DNA of 64,000 nt, from the NCBI RefSeq assembly GCF_048751585.1, contig NZ_JAZHOB010000011.1, positions 1 through 64,000 on the forward strand. Direction: 5' to 3'. Position 1 is the stretch's first letter. Every line of letters starts with the position of its first letter. Under the pieces are notes generated by a model. That model was not told the origin of the DNA. It worked only from the letters and a program-made list of their open reading frames with translations, and did not search any database. This DNA comes from G025836975 sp048751585. GTDB taxonomy: Bacteria > Pseudomonadota > Gammaproteobacteria > Burkholderiales > Burkholderiaceae_B. Positions 42,617 to 50,999 of this stretch are shown piece by piece. The translations under genes were made by a program, and so were the position numbers.

Positions 42617-43216
42617 ATGACCAAGAATTTCGATTTTTATTTTGATTTTTCCTCGCCCTACGGCTACTTGGCCAGTACGCAAATCGAGGCGCTGGCCGCC
42701 GAGTTCGGTCGGCAGGTGAATTGGCATCCCATCTTGCTGGGCCCCCTGTTCAAGACCATGGGCTCGGCGCCGCTCACCGATATTCCCCTGAAAGGCAAAT
42801 ATGCCTTGCACGACTTCGAGCGCAGCGCCCGGCTGTTCGGCATTCCCTATTCGCAGCCCAAGGATTTTCCGATAGGCACGGTGGCGGCCGCGCGTGCCGT
42901 CCTGTATTTGCAGCGCAGCGCACCTGAAAAGGCTGTGGATTTCATCAAACGGCTGTACCGCGCCTATTTTGTGGAAGGACGGAATATCGGCGAGTCCGAA
43001 ACAATGCTGGCCCTGGCGGCGGAAGAAGGCATCGACACAGCGGAACTGGCTAACGGCATCGCCCAGGAAGAAACCAAGAACCTGCTGAAAAAAGCCGTTT
43101 CGGACGCGATGGAGCGCGGCGTATTCGGCTCGCCATTCGTCTTTGCCGACGGCGAGCCGTTCTGGGGTTTCGACCGCTTCGACCATATCCGGAAGTGGTT
43201 GCGCAACCGTTCCTAA
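42617..43216 (+). CDS. 2-hydroxychromene-2-carboxylate isomerase family protein (DsbA-like fold)
   Basis: A 199-residue kappa-class GST/DsbA-fold protein. FYFDFSSPYGYLASTQIEALAAEFGRQVNWHPILLGPLFKTMG (about 7-49) contains the Ser that replaces the DsbA Cys in the glutathione-dependent isomerases. The C-terminal GVFGSPFVFADGEPFWGFDRFD carries the cis-Pro loop. Family members isomerise ring-opened aromatics such as hydroxychromene carboxylate during naphthalene catabolism, but no such pathway lies nearby, so the true substrate is uncertain. The ATG at 42617 is set by the N-terminal strand. Confidence 0.88.
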   Translation: MTKNFDFYFDFSSPYGYLASTQIEALAAEFGRQVNWHPILLGPLFKTMGSAPLTDIPLKGKYALHDFERSARLFGIPYSQPKDFPIGTVAAARAVLYLQRSAPEKAVDFIKRLYRAYFVEGRNIGESETMLALAAEEGIDTAELANGIAQEETKNLLKKAVSDAMERGVFGSPFVFADGEPFWGFDRFDHIRKWLRNRS

Positions 43217-43231
43217 AAACGTGGCGGTAAC

Positions 43232-43266
43232 AACGGGCTGGGGGCAAGATCCGCCCCCAGCCCGTT
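43232..43266. terminator. Perfect 14-pair hairpin between converging genes
   Basis: AACGGGCTGGGGGC (43232-43245) pairs completely with GCCCCCAGCCCGTT (43253-43266) over a seven-base loop. It lies between the isomerase gene and the converging maiA gene. Neither side has a clear T-run, so it may be a bidirectional, Rho-assisted or RNA-stabilising end. Confidence 0.6.
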
Positions 43267-43295
43267 AAACCGATTAAAAACCAGTCACCAAACGA

Positions 43296-43940
43296 TTATT
43301 CGCTGTCTGGCTGGTTGGACGGGGCCGCCTGCTGGAAGGCGGCAAGCTCGGCACAGGCCGCATCGATGCGAACTATGTTCGGAAAAGCGCTTTCATCGCA
43401 GCCGAAGCGGCGCGCATTGAAAAGCTGCGGAACCAGGCACAGATCGGCGAAAGTGACTTGATCGCCATGGCAGTAGCGGCCGGTTTCAGAACTGGCGGCC
43501 AGCATGGCTTCCACGGCTGCCAGGCCCTGCGCGATCCAGTGCCGGTACCAGGCGTTCTTGGCTTCTTCGTCCACGCCCATCTGGTGCTTCAGGTATTTGA
43601 GCACGCGCAGATTGTTCAAGGGATGAATATCGCAGGCAATGGTTTGCGCAATCGCGCGCACGCGGGCCCGCCCTTTGGCATCGCCGGGCAGCAGCGCCGG
43701 CGACGGATGGGTTTCTTCCAGGTATTCCAGGATAGCCATGGACTGGCCCACCGCCAGGTCGCCATCGACCAGCGTGGGCACCAGGGCCGTTGGATTCAGC
43801 GAACGGTAGCTATCCGACAATTGCTGTCCGCCATCTTTCATCAGATGGACAGGCACTGTTTCGTAGGCCAGGCCTTTCAGGTTCAGGGCTATGCGCACGC
43901 GGTAGGCGGCGGAGCTGCGGAAGTAGCTGTACAGCTTCAT
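43296..43940 (-). CDS. maiA: Maleylacetoacetate isomerase (zeta-class glutathione S-transferase)
   Basis: A 214-residue GST. The zeta-class active-site motif YSYFRSSAAYRVRIALNLKGL (SSxxxRVRIAL) is at about 4-24. The thioredoxin-like half continues LNPTALVPTLVDGDLAVGQSMAILEYLEE, and the helical half contains GDQVTFADLCLVPQLFNARRF. The enzyme isomerises maleylacetoacetate to fumarylacetoacetate with glutathione in tyrosine breakdown, or maleylpyruvate in gentisate breakdown. No partner genes lie here; its start overlaps the ispH stop by four bases, so it is expressed with an isoprenoid gene. Confidence 0.92.
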   Translation of the reverse strand: MKLYSYFRSSAAYRVRIALNLKGLAYETVPVHLMKDGGQQLSDSYRSLNPTALVPTLVDGDLAVGQSMAILEYLEETHPSPALLPGDAKGRARVRAIAQTIACDIHPLNNLRVLKYLKHQMGVDEEAKNAWYRHWIAQGLAAVEAMLAASSETGRYCHGDQVTFADLCLVPQLFNARRFGCDESAFPNIVRIDAACAELAAFQQAAPSNQPDSE

Positions 43941-44905
43941 GGCGTGTCCTTGATCTTTCGGGATAGCTCTTTGGGCAGGGGGAAAGAGACATTTTCCGGC
44001 GTGCCGTCCAGGGTGCGCACGGAAATGGCGCCCAGCTCTTTCAAGCGCGCAATGACCTGATGGACCAGGACATCGGGCGCCGACGCCCCTGCCGTGACCC
44101 CGACACGCCTGGCTTGCGCCAGCCAGGCCGGATCGATCATGTCGGGCGTGTCGATCAGATAGGCCGCCGCACCCTTGCGTTCGGCCACTTCGCGCAAGCG
44201 ATTGGAATTGGAACTGTTGGGGCTGCCCACGACCAGCACCAGGTCGCACTCGGGGGCCATGATCTTGACGGCGTCCTGGCGATTCTGGGTGGCATAGCAG
44301 ATATCGCTTTTCTTGGGCTCCACGATGCTCGGAAACCGCGTGCGCAAAGCCTGGGCGACCACCGCCGCATCGTCCACCGACAGGGTGGTCTGGGTTACGA
44401 AAGCCAGATTGCCCGGGTCGCGCACTTGCAGGGCGGCCACGTCTTCCGGCGTTTCCACCAGATACATGCCGGCATCGGCCTGTCCCAGCGTGCCTTCGAC
44501 TTCGGGATGGCCGCGGTGGCCTATCATGATGATCTCGCGTCCCGCCGCGCGCATGCGGGCCACTTCGATATGCACTTTGGTCACCAAGGGGCAGGTGGCG
44601 TCGAAAACCTTCAGGCCCATGGTTTCGGCCTCGGCCCGCACGGCCTTGGCGACGCCATGCGCCGAAAACACCACGATGGCGCCAGCCGGCGCCTCGTGCA
44701 GTTCGTCGATGAAGATGGCGCCCTTTTGCTTCAGGTCCTGAACCACGTAGCGGTTATGGACGATTTCATGCCGCACGTAGATGGGTGCGCCATGCAGTTC
44801 CAGCGCACGCTCGACGATATCGATGGCGCGATCGACGCCGGCGCAAAAGCCTCTGGGCTGCGCAAGCACGACTTCCATGCCGCTTTCCGGACTGTGTCCC
44901 GACAT
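43937..44905 (-). CDS. ispH: 4-hydroxy-3-methylbut-2-enyl diphosphate reductase
   Basis: A 322-residue 4Fe-4S reductase that makes IPP and DMAPP in the last step of the MEP pathway. The three cluster cysteines are visible: GFCAGVDRAIDIVERAL (Cys20), DATCPLVTKVH (about 104) and KSDICYATQNRQDAV (about 202). The catalytic Glu region and the SPNSSNSNRL substrate motif (about 230) are intact. It begins one base into the fkpB stop (overlap) and is followed by overlapping maiA. The fkpB-ispH order is conserved in many Proteobacteria. Confidence 0.97.
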   Translation of the reverse strand: MSGHSPESGMEVVLAQPRGFCAGVDRAIDIVERALELHGAPIYVRHEIVHNRYVVQDLKQKGAIFIDELHEAPAGAIVVFSAHGVAKAVRAEAETMGLKVFDATCPLVTKVHIEVARMRAAGREIIMIGHRGHPEVEGTLGQADAGMYLVETPEDVAALQVRDPGNLAFVTQTTLSVDDAAVVAQALRTRFPSIVEPKKSDICYATQNRQDAVKIMAPECDLVLVVGSPNSSNSNRLREVAERKGAAAYLIDTPDMIDPAWLAQARRVGVTAGASAPDVLVHQVIARLKELGAISVRTLDGTPENVSFPLPKELSRKIKDTP

Positions 44906-45381
44906 TACAAAACCCCCAACAAGGAAACTTCGATATGCAGATCCGCCCCCGCCAGAGGGTGGTTGAAATCGAACAAGACGGCATCGTCGCCGAACTGCTT
45001 CAGAACGCCCGAGTAGCGCCCGCCATTGGGCGCCGTGAACTCAACCATGTCGCCGGGCTGGAACTGATGGTCGGGATCGGCATGCTGGGCCATCATGCCG
45101 CGCGACACCCATTGCAGCAGGTCCGGATTGCGGTCGCCATAAGCTCCCGAAGCCGGCAGATCGAAGGCGAAACGCACACCCTCTTCACGCCCCAGCAGGC
45201 ATTCTTCCATGCCGGGCGCCCATTGTCCCGCACCCATCTGCAAAGTGGCCGGCCGGCCGTCGAACGTGTTGGCGAATACGGATCCCGCCGCCGGGCCGGA
45301 CCGGAGCTCGATGCGGTAATGCAGGGTCAGGTAGGAGTCCGGGCGGACAAAAGCTTTCACTGGATCGGAGGTAGAAGTCAA
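44905..45381 (-). CDS. fkpB: FKBP-type peptidyl-prolyl cis-trans isomerase, SlpA/FkpB type
   Basis: A 158-residue cytoplasmic prolyl isomerase of the SlyD/SlpA group. The FKBP half (SYLTLHYRIELRSGPAAGSVFANTFDGRPATLQMGAGQWAPGMEECLLG) is followed by an inserted flap domain (about 75-120) and the return FNHPLAGADLHIEVSLLGV that closes the fold. There is no metal-binding His tail, which favours SlpA over SlyD. It is the first gene of the fkpB-ispH-maiA unit and diverges from radC across a 50-base gap. Confidence 0.93.
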   Translation of the reverse strand: MTSTSDPVKAFVRPDSYLTLHYRIELRSGPAAGSVFANTFDGRPATLQMGAGQWAPGMEECLLGREEGVRFAFDLPASGAYGDRNPDLLQWVSRGMMAQHADPDHQFQPGDMVEFTAPNGGRYSGVLKQFGDDAVLFDFNHPLAGADLHIEVSLLGVL

Positions 45382-45431
45382 AATCTGTCACCGTAGAGGA
45401 TTGTTGCCATTGCCCTATTTTAGAGCCTCTT

Positions 45432-46109
45432 ATGCCCACACACATTCCAGGCGCGAAACCCGAGCGTCCGCGCGAGCGCTTGCTGGCCCACGGCGCCCAC
45501 GTCCTGACCTCGCCCGAGCTGCTGGCCATCATCTTGCGCACCGGAATCAAGGGCTGCGACGCCGTCAGCCTGGGGCGCGGCCTTATAGAGCGGTTCAACG
45601 GCCTGCGAGGCCTGCTTTCGGCCGACGCCCAGACGCTGCTGTCCATACCCGGGCTGGGCATGGCCAAGACCTGCGAGCTCCTTGCCATCAATGAACTGAA
45701 CCGCCGGGCCCTGGAAGAAGACCTGAAGGCCGGCCAGGCTCTGGACCAGCCTCAGCGCGTCAAGCACTATTGCACAGCCACACTGGGCCACCTGCGGGTC
45801 GAGCATTGCATGGCCCTGTACCTGGATAGCCAATTCCGGCTGATCATCGCCGAGGAAATCTCGCGCGGCACCCTGACGCAGGCGTCGGTCTATCCGCGCG
45901 AAATCATCAAGGCGGGCCTGCGGCATCATGCGGCGGCGCTCATACTGGCACATAATCATCCGTCCGGCATCGCCGAACCCAGCGAAGCCGACCTGGCGCT
46001 TACCCGGCACTTGAAAAACGCCCTGGCCCTGGTGGACATCCGCCTGCTGGATCACCTTATCGTCACCCCCGGCGGCTCCGTCTCGCTGGCCGAACGCGGG
46101 CAGATCTGA
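45432..46109 (+). CDS. radC: RadC family protein (JAB/MPN metalloprotease-like domain)
   Basis: A 225-residue RadC. An N-terminal helix-hairpin-helix region (ELLAIILRTGIKGCDAVSLGRGLIERFNGLRGLLSADAQTLLSIPGLGMAKTCEL) precedes the JAB domain from about 105. The zinc motif is EIIKAGLRHHAAALILAHNHPSGIAEPSEAD (HxH...D, about 154-184). Despite the name, a direct DNA-repair role is not proven; the catalytic residues for a JAMM-type hydrolase are present. It diverges from fkpB and converges with the IclR gene. Confidence 0.95.
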   Translation: MPTHIPGAKPERPRERLLAHGAHVLTSPELLAIILRTGIKGCDAVSLGRGLIERFNGLRGLLSADAQTLLSIPGLGMAKTCELLAINELNRRALEEDLKAGQALDQPQRVKHYCTATLGHLRVEHCMALYLDSQFRLIIAEEISRGTLTQASVYPREIIKAGLRHHAAALILAHNHPSGIAEPSEADLALTRHLKNALALVDIRLLDHLIVTPGGSVSLAERGQI

Positions 46110-46128
46110 AGCTCCCCCGACCGGCCGG

Positions 46129-46836
46129 TCAGCGGGGAAAGCGTCCGCCCAGCGCCTCCGTGGCGGACCGGGCCGCGTCCACAACCATGCCGTTCATGTT
46201 CTGTATTGCCGCGTCGCTGAACCGTTCTTTCGGCCCCGACAACGAGATCGCGCCGCAAAACTCATTGTCCGCGCCAAACACCGCACAGGCCACGGCGGCG
46301 CAATTGGGATCGCGTTCGCCCATGGACAGGGCCAATACATTGTCCCGCGATGGCGCCACACCCGTGCCGTAAAACGCCGTTATCAGCCTGCCCGCTGCGC
46401 CGCGATTCAGCGGCAGCAAGTCGCCTTCGCGTATGCGATCCAGGGTCGAATGGTTGGAATCGACACGCAATACGCATATCCGGGAACTGCTGTCGTGGTA
46501 CACATGGAAAGACGCGCTTTCGCTGCCGCGGCCCACCATTTCCCTGAGCAGGGGCAACAACACTTCGGTCAAGCGATAGGTGGCTTCGTAGCGGCGGCCG
46601 AGCTCATGGGCGTATGAACCCAAGGCATAGCGGCCATCGCCGCGCCGCACGACCAGCGACGCCCTTTCAAGCGACCTGATCAAGCGCAGGAGCGTGCTTT
46701 TATAAAAACCGGTCGCGCGCGAGAGATCGGCCAGCGTGATGGGCTCCGCCTGCTGGGCAATCGCCCCGACAATGGCCAGGGCGCGGTCTACGGCAGCTAC
46801 GCCACCTTCGGTTTCCGATACGGGTGTTGAGCTCAT
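46129..46836 (-). CDS. IclR-family transcriptional regulator
   Basis: A 235-residue regulator. The winged-helix domain (AAVDRALAIVGAIAQQAEPITLADLSRATGFYKSTLLRLIRSLERASLVVRRGDGRYALG) takes up about residues 13-72. The effector domain follows, with PLNRGAAGRLITAFYG (about 142) and SMGERDPNCAAVACAVFGADNEFCGAISLSGP (about 168-199). It is the last gene on the leftward strand of the large catabolic set that starts at 56151, and is the obvious candidate regulator of it. The AGAATATTCT palindrome at 56212 is a possible target. Confidence 0.93.
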   Translation of the reverse strand: MSSTPVSETEGGVAAVDRALAIVGAIAQQAEPITLADLSRATGFYKSTLLRLIRSLERASLVVRRGDGRYALGSYAHELGRRYEATYRLTEVLLPLLREMVGRGSESASFHVYHDSSSRICVLRVDSNHSTLDRIREGDLLPLNRGAAGRLITAFYGTGVAPSRDNVLALSMGERDPNCAAVACAVFGADNEFCGAISLSGPKERFSDAAIQNMNGMVVDAARSATEALGGRFPR

Positions 46837-46920
46837 GGTGCGTCGGGTGGACGGTTGAATGTGACGGACGATTATGCCATGCCCGGCGGCAAATGCCTTA
46901 ACGCAAAAGCGCCGGCCGGA

Positions 46921-47808
46921 CTATCGGCCCTCAAATACCAGGCTGATGGCCGGCGCATATTTTTCGCCATGCCCGGCCGCTATCGCCTCGTCGAAACACG
47001 CAATCAGATTGCGGGCACCCGTCGCGTCGACACCCACTTGCTCGGCCAAGGCAACGGCGTAAGCCAGATCCTTCTTGGCATAGGTGACCGGGAAGGCTTT
47101 CTCCGGGAAATTCTGTGGTGCAATAGCCTTCATGCCATGATTGCGCAAGGCAAAACTGTCGGCCGAGCCCTGCGACAAGGCCTGAAACAGACGATCCGGA
47201 TCCACGCCCGCGCGTACGCCGATCGCGCGCGCCTCGGCCAAAGCCAGCACGGTTTCATAAAGAACCATATTGTTCAGTATCTTGACGACCTGGCCCGCGC
47301 CGATACCGCCCACATGGTTGACGTCCGATGCAAACATGGCAATGAACGCCTGGATGTCCGCAAACACAGCATCGTCGGCGCCCACAGGCACGGCCAGCGT
47401 ACCCGCTTCAGCCGCGGCCCGCGTGCGCATGACGGGCGCATCGGCAAACAGGATGCCGCGCTCGGCCATCTTGGCCGCCATGGCACGGGTCAGATCAACG
47501 GGCGATGTGCTCAGATCCACGATGACCTGGCCGCTACGGCACAGTTGCAACAGGCCATTGCCGCCATGCCCTTCGACCACGCTGCGCACGATCTCGCCGG
47601 ATGGCAGCGACATGAAGATCACATCGGCGTGCTCGGCGATTTCTTCGATGGTGGCCGAAACCACCCCATGGCCGGCCAAGCGCTGCAAGGGTTCGGCATT
47701 ACGGTCGTTGGCCATGACGCGCACGCCGCTTTTGGTGGCCAGATGCCGGCAAATTGGCTCGCCCATGACGCCGACGCCGATAAAACCCAGGGTATTGAAT
47801 GTAGGCAT
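46921..47808 (-). CDS. NAD(P)-dependent oxidoreductase of the 3-hydroxyisobutyrate dehydrogenase family
   Basis: A 295-residue beta-hydroxyacid dehydrogenase. Rossmann motif LGFIGVGVMGEPICRHL is at about 7-23. The substrate motif DLSTSPVDLTRAMAAKMAERGILFADAPVMRT is at about 100-131 and the catalytic Lys in GQVVKILNNMVLYETVLALAEA at about 176. Such enzymes act on 3-hydroxyisobutyrate, tartronate semialdehyde or other 3-hydroxy acids. The ATG at 47808 starts the nucleotide fold; 29 more in-frame residues upstream overlap the next gene and are not family-like. It lies 83 bases from the aldehyde dehydrogenase stop. Confidence 0.92.
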   Translation of the reverse strand: MPTFNTLGFIGVGVMGEPICRHLATKSGVRVMANDRNAEPLQRLAGHGVVSATIEEIAEHADVIFMSLPSGEIVRSVVEGHGGNGLLQLCRSGQVIVDLSTSPVDLTRAMAAKMAERGILFADAPVMRTRAAAEAGTLAVPVGADDAVFADIQAFIAMFASDVNHVGGIGAGQVVKILNNMVLYETVLALAEARAIGVRAGVDPDRLFQALSQGSADSFALRNHGMKAIAPQNFPEKAFPVTYAKKDLAYAVALAEQVGVDATGARNLIACFDEAIAAGHGEKYAPAISLVFEGR

Positions 47809-47891
47809 TGAAATGATTCCTTCAGATAAAACCGTACTCGCGGCGGCCGCCCGCCTAAGCAGGTGGGCGCCGCGCCTTGAAAATAGAGGCA

Positions 47892-49367
47892 TCACGCCAT
47901 ATTGCGCGGATCCATGCTCCAGTAGATGCCCTTGCTTTGCTGATACAGGCGCATGCCGGAGACACCCTTTTCACGCCCGATGCCGCTGTCCTTGTAACCA
48001 CCGAACGGGGTCGATATGGAAAGCTGCTTGTAGGTGTTGATCCAGACCAGGCCGGTTTCGAGTGCGCGGGCCACCCGCCAAGCGCGCTGGTAATTGCCCG
48101 TCCATATACCCGAAGCCAGGCCGTATGCGCTGTCGTTGGCCTGGGCAATCAGGTCTTCTTCGTCGTCGAAAGGCAGCACGCAAAGAACCGGCCCGAAGAT
48201 TTCCTCGCGCACGGCGGTCGCCCTGTTGTCCAGGCCGCCAATGATGGTGGGCAGGAAGAAAGCGCCTTTTTCGAATTCCGCAGCCTCCGGCCGCTTTCCA
48301 CCCAGCAGGATACGGCCGCCTTCGGCTATGGCCGACTCGACGAATTTCTCGATGCGGTCGCGGTGCCCAAAGCTGGCGACGGGTCCCATTTCGGCGCCTT
48401 GCGTCATCGGCAAGCCCAGCTTGATCTTGCCGGCGCGTTCAGCCAGCAAACCGACCAATCGGTCATGCACGCCTCGCTGGACGAACAGACGCGAACCGGC
48501 CACGCAAGACTGCCCGCTGCCTTCGAAAATACCGCCCATGATGTTTTCCACGGCCGCATCGAGATTCGCATCGTCGAACACAATGTGCGGCGATTTTCCG
48601 CCCAGCTCCAGCGCCGCCGGAATCAGGCGCTGCGCCGCGACCATGCCTATGGCGCGGCCGCTGGCCGTACCGCCCGTGAACGACACCATGCGAACGCCGG
48701 GATGCTCGACCAGCGCCTTGCCGGTTATCCGCCCATCGCCGGTCAGAACATTCAGTATGCCCGCAGGCAAGCCAGCCTGCAAAGCGACCTCGCCCAACAG
48801 CAGGGCCGCGGAAGGCGTGACTTCAGACGGCTTCAGGATGACCGCATTGCCGGCGGCCAGGGCCGGCGCGACCTTTTGCGCCTCCATGGTCAGGGGTGAA
48901 TTCCAGGGCGTGATCGCCGCAACGACGCCATAGGGCTCATAGGCTGTCATGGAAAGATAATTGCCGCGAGGCGGTGTAACTTCCGCTCCCTGGGTCTCAC
49001 ATACCGCCGCGAAATAGCGGAAGGTCGCGGCGGCGCTGCCGGCCTGCGCCTTGCATTCGCTCCATACCTTGCCATTTTCCAGCATCTGCGCCCGAGCAAA
49101 CTCTTCCGCGCGCTCGGTGATCAGGGAAGCCATGCGCAACAGAATCTGGGCGCGCACATGCGGCAACATGTCTCTCCATGCGGGCTGTCTCGATGCCGCC
49201 CGGGCGGACGCCACCGCGGCATCGACGTGCTCCGGCAAGGCAATGGACACATGGTAATTGAGCTCGCCTGTGGCCGGGTTGACTGATTCGAAGAATTCCC
49301 GGCTGTTGGAAACCCATTGGCCATTGATCAAAAATGGTTTGGGGCCTGAACCCGATTGCTGCGACAT
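47892..49367 (-). CDS. NAD(P)-dependent aldehyde dehydrogenase
   Basis: A 491-residue aldehyde dehydrogenase. ITPWNSPLTMEAQKVAPALAAGNAVILKPSE is at about 152-182, the general base Glu in ALELGGKSPHIVFDDA at about 253, and the catalytic Cys in GSGQSCVAGSRLFVQ at about 287. Close in pattern to the hydroxymuconic-semialdehyde / betaine-aldehyde branch. It is a different subfamily from the dehydrogenase at 4835. Within its operon it may oxidise an aldehyde produced after ring opening by the lactonase or hydrolase. Confidence 0.94.
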   Translation of the reverse strand: MSQQSGSGPKPFLINGQWVSNSREFFESVNPATGELNYHVSIALPEHVDAAVASARAASRQPAWRDMLPHVRAQILLRMASLITERAEEFARAQMLENGKVWSECKAQAGSAAATFRYFAAVCETQGAEVTPPRGNYLSMTAYEPYGVVAAITPWNSPLTMEAQKVAPALAAGNAVILKPSEVTPSAALLLGEVALQAGLPAGILNVLTGDGRITGKALVEHPGVRMVSFTGGTASGRAIGMVAAQRLIPAALELGGKSPHIVFDDANLDAAVENIMGGIFEGSGQSCVAGSRLFVQRGVHDRLVGLLAERAGKIKLGLPMTQGAEMGPVASFGHRDRIEKFVESAIAEGGRILLGGKRPEAAEFEKGAFFLPTIIGGLDNRATAVREEIFGPVLCVLPFDDEEDLIAQANDSAYGLASGIWTGNYQRAWRVARALETGLVWINTYKQLSISTPFGGYKDSGIGREKGVSGMRLYQQSKGIYWSMDPRNMA

Positions 49368-49462
49368 GGTGTATTGACTCCGTAAGAAACTAAATCGCCC
49401 TATATTCGCCGGAAGCGAACTGTCGTTCTTCCGGCGTACCGCTTGTTCTGCTGTCGAGAAAC

Positions 49463-50281
49463 CTATTTTTCAGGATAGATTTTCCGGGGCGGGACATGCA
49501 GCAATACGGTATCCGGATCATTCTCGTGGGCCGGGTACCGTGCCATGACCATAGGATCGTGCCCCGGTATGATGTGTTCCGGGCTTGCCGCCGCAGACTC
49601 AAGGCGCGCATAGCCCGACAACATGTCGGCAACGTTATGCACAATGGGAAACGGCCGTTGGCGTTCCATGTTTTCGTAGTAATGCGAAGCATCGGAGGCC
49701 AGAACCAGCCAGCCGCGCCGCGTATGCACACGGACCGCTTGCAGGCCCTTCGTATGGCCTCCGATTTTCAGCAGGCTCACCCCCGGCGCCAGGTCGGCGT
49801 TGCCATCGTGGAAGACGACACGGTCTTCATAGACATTGCGAACCAGGGTTACGACATCGTCGACCGAGTAGGCGTGCCGCATCGGTTCGAAACACATGCA
49901 GCGGCCGGTCGCATACTCGACTTCCGCGTCTTGTATGTGGAATCGCGCGTGCGGCAGCCTGTCCAGGTTGCCCGCATGATCGTAGTGAAGATGGGTAATG
50001 ATGACGTCGCTCACGTCTTCCGGGCGGGCGCCGATACGCTCCAATGCGCCTATCGGGCAGCGCAGGAGGTCCCGGTTACGCTTCTTCGCGGTGTCCGCGT
50101 TAAAACCGGTGTCCACCAATATCAATCGCTCCGGCGCTCGCAATAGCCATACGAAAAAATCCATGGGCATGGGACCATCATGCGGATCGCCTCCGATGAA
50201 ATTGTCCCGCCGCACGCGCGGCATGTGCGCATAGCGCAGGGCAAAGACTTCATACTCCGGCAATTCAGTCAGGCCGCTCAT
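49463..50281 (-). CDS. Metallo-beta-lactamase-fold hydrolase, N-acyl-homoserine-lactonase-like
   Basis: A 272-residue dizinc hydrolase. The signature THLHYDHAGNLD (HxHxDH) is at about 108-119, a third His in KIGGHTKGLQ at about 189, an Asp in LVLASDASHYYENM at about 210 and a His in HIIPGHDPMVM at about 256. This matches the AiiA/AhlD lactonase group, which opens lactone rings. With a transporter and two dehydrogenases next to it, a catabolic lactonase acting on a nutrient is more likely than quorum quenching. The ATG at 50281 is set by homology; the frame upstream lies inside the livF gene. Confidence 0.9.
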   Translation of the reverse strand: MSGLTELPEYEVFALRYAHMPRVRRDNFIGGDPHDGPMPMDFFVWLLRAPERLILVDTGFNADTAKKRNRDLLRCPIGALERIGARPEDVSDVIITHLHYDHAGNLDRLPHARFHIQDAEVEYATGRCMCFEPMRHAYSVDDVVTLVRNVYEDRVVFHDGNADLAPGVSLLKIGGHTKGLQAVRVHTRRGWLVLASDASHYYENMERQRPFPIVHNVADMLSGYARLESAAASPEHIIPGHDPMVMARYPAHENDPDTVLLHVPPRKIYPEK

Positions 50282-50285
50282 TGCA

Positions 50286-50999
50286 TTAAATTCCAAGATA
50301 CGATTTTTGAATGAATGGATCGGCCAACAGTTCCGCCCCCTTCCCGGCCCGGATGATCTCGCCGTTCTCCAGCGCATAGGCGTTGTGCGCCAGGCGCAAT
50401 GCCAGTCGCGCATTCTGCTCGACCAGGACGATAGACATGTTTTTCTCGCGGTTGATGCGCTTGATGGCTTCAGCGATCTCAAACACGATCTTGGGTGCGA
50501 TACCCAGCGAAGGCTCATCCAGCATCAGCAGCTTGGGGTTGGCCATCAAGGCGCGGCCTATGGCCACCATTTGCTGCTCACCGCCCGATAAGGAGCCGGC
50601 CAATTGCCTGCGGCGCTCCTGCACCCTTGGAAACAAGGTATAGATTTCATCGAGCATGCGGGCGACCACCTGCCTGGAGGCCACACCATGCGCGCCAGCC
50701 AGCAGGTTGTCCAGTACGGTCATGCGTCCGAACAGGCGCCGTCCCTCGGGCGACAAGGCTATACCGGCCTGGACTCTCGCGGCCGGTCCCATCGTCGTGA
50801 TGTCCCGTCCCTCGAAACGCAGGGTGCCCGATGCCGGCATCATAAGACCGATGATCGACTTCAGGGTCGTGCTTTTGCCCGCGCCGTTGGAGCCGACCAG
50901 GGCCACGATCTGGCCTGCTTCGACAGAGAAATTGATCTTTCGCACGGCCTCCAGGCGGCCATACGATACGGTAAGGTCTTGCGCTTCAAGCATGGGCAT
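50286..50999 (-). CDS. livF: Branched-chain amino acid-type ABC transporter ATPase (LivF-like)
   Basis: A 237-residue ATPase: Walker A VGSNGAGKSTTLKSI at about 37-51, signature GSLSGGEQQMVAIGRALMANP at about 135-155, Walker B LLMLDEPSLGIAPK at about 158-171, switch VLVEQNARLALRLA at about 190. It energises uptake with the LivG-like subunit, whose gene it overlaps by 14 bases. The substrate of this importer is probably not leucine but the compound degraded by the surrounding enzymes. Confidence 0.94.
   Translation of the reverse strand: MPMLEAQDLTVSYGRLEAVRKINFSVEAGQIVALVGSNGAGKSTTLKSIIGLMMPASGTLRFEGRDITTMGPAARVQAGIALSPEGRRLFGRMTVLDNLLAGAHGVASRQVVARMLDEIYTLFPRVQERRRQLAGSLSGGEQQMVAIGRALMANPKLLMLDEPSLGIAPKIVFEIAEAIKRINREKNMSIVLVEQNARLALRLAHNAYALENGEIIRAGKGAELLADPFIQKSYLGI

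Noticed and set aside
49463..50281. Quorum-quenching lactonase as the firm function of the metallo-beta-lactamase-fold protein
   Set aside because: The zinc motifs fit lactonases broadly, and the operon context favours a catabolic role; no luxI/luxR genes are nearby.
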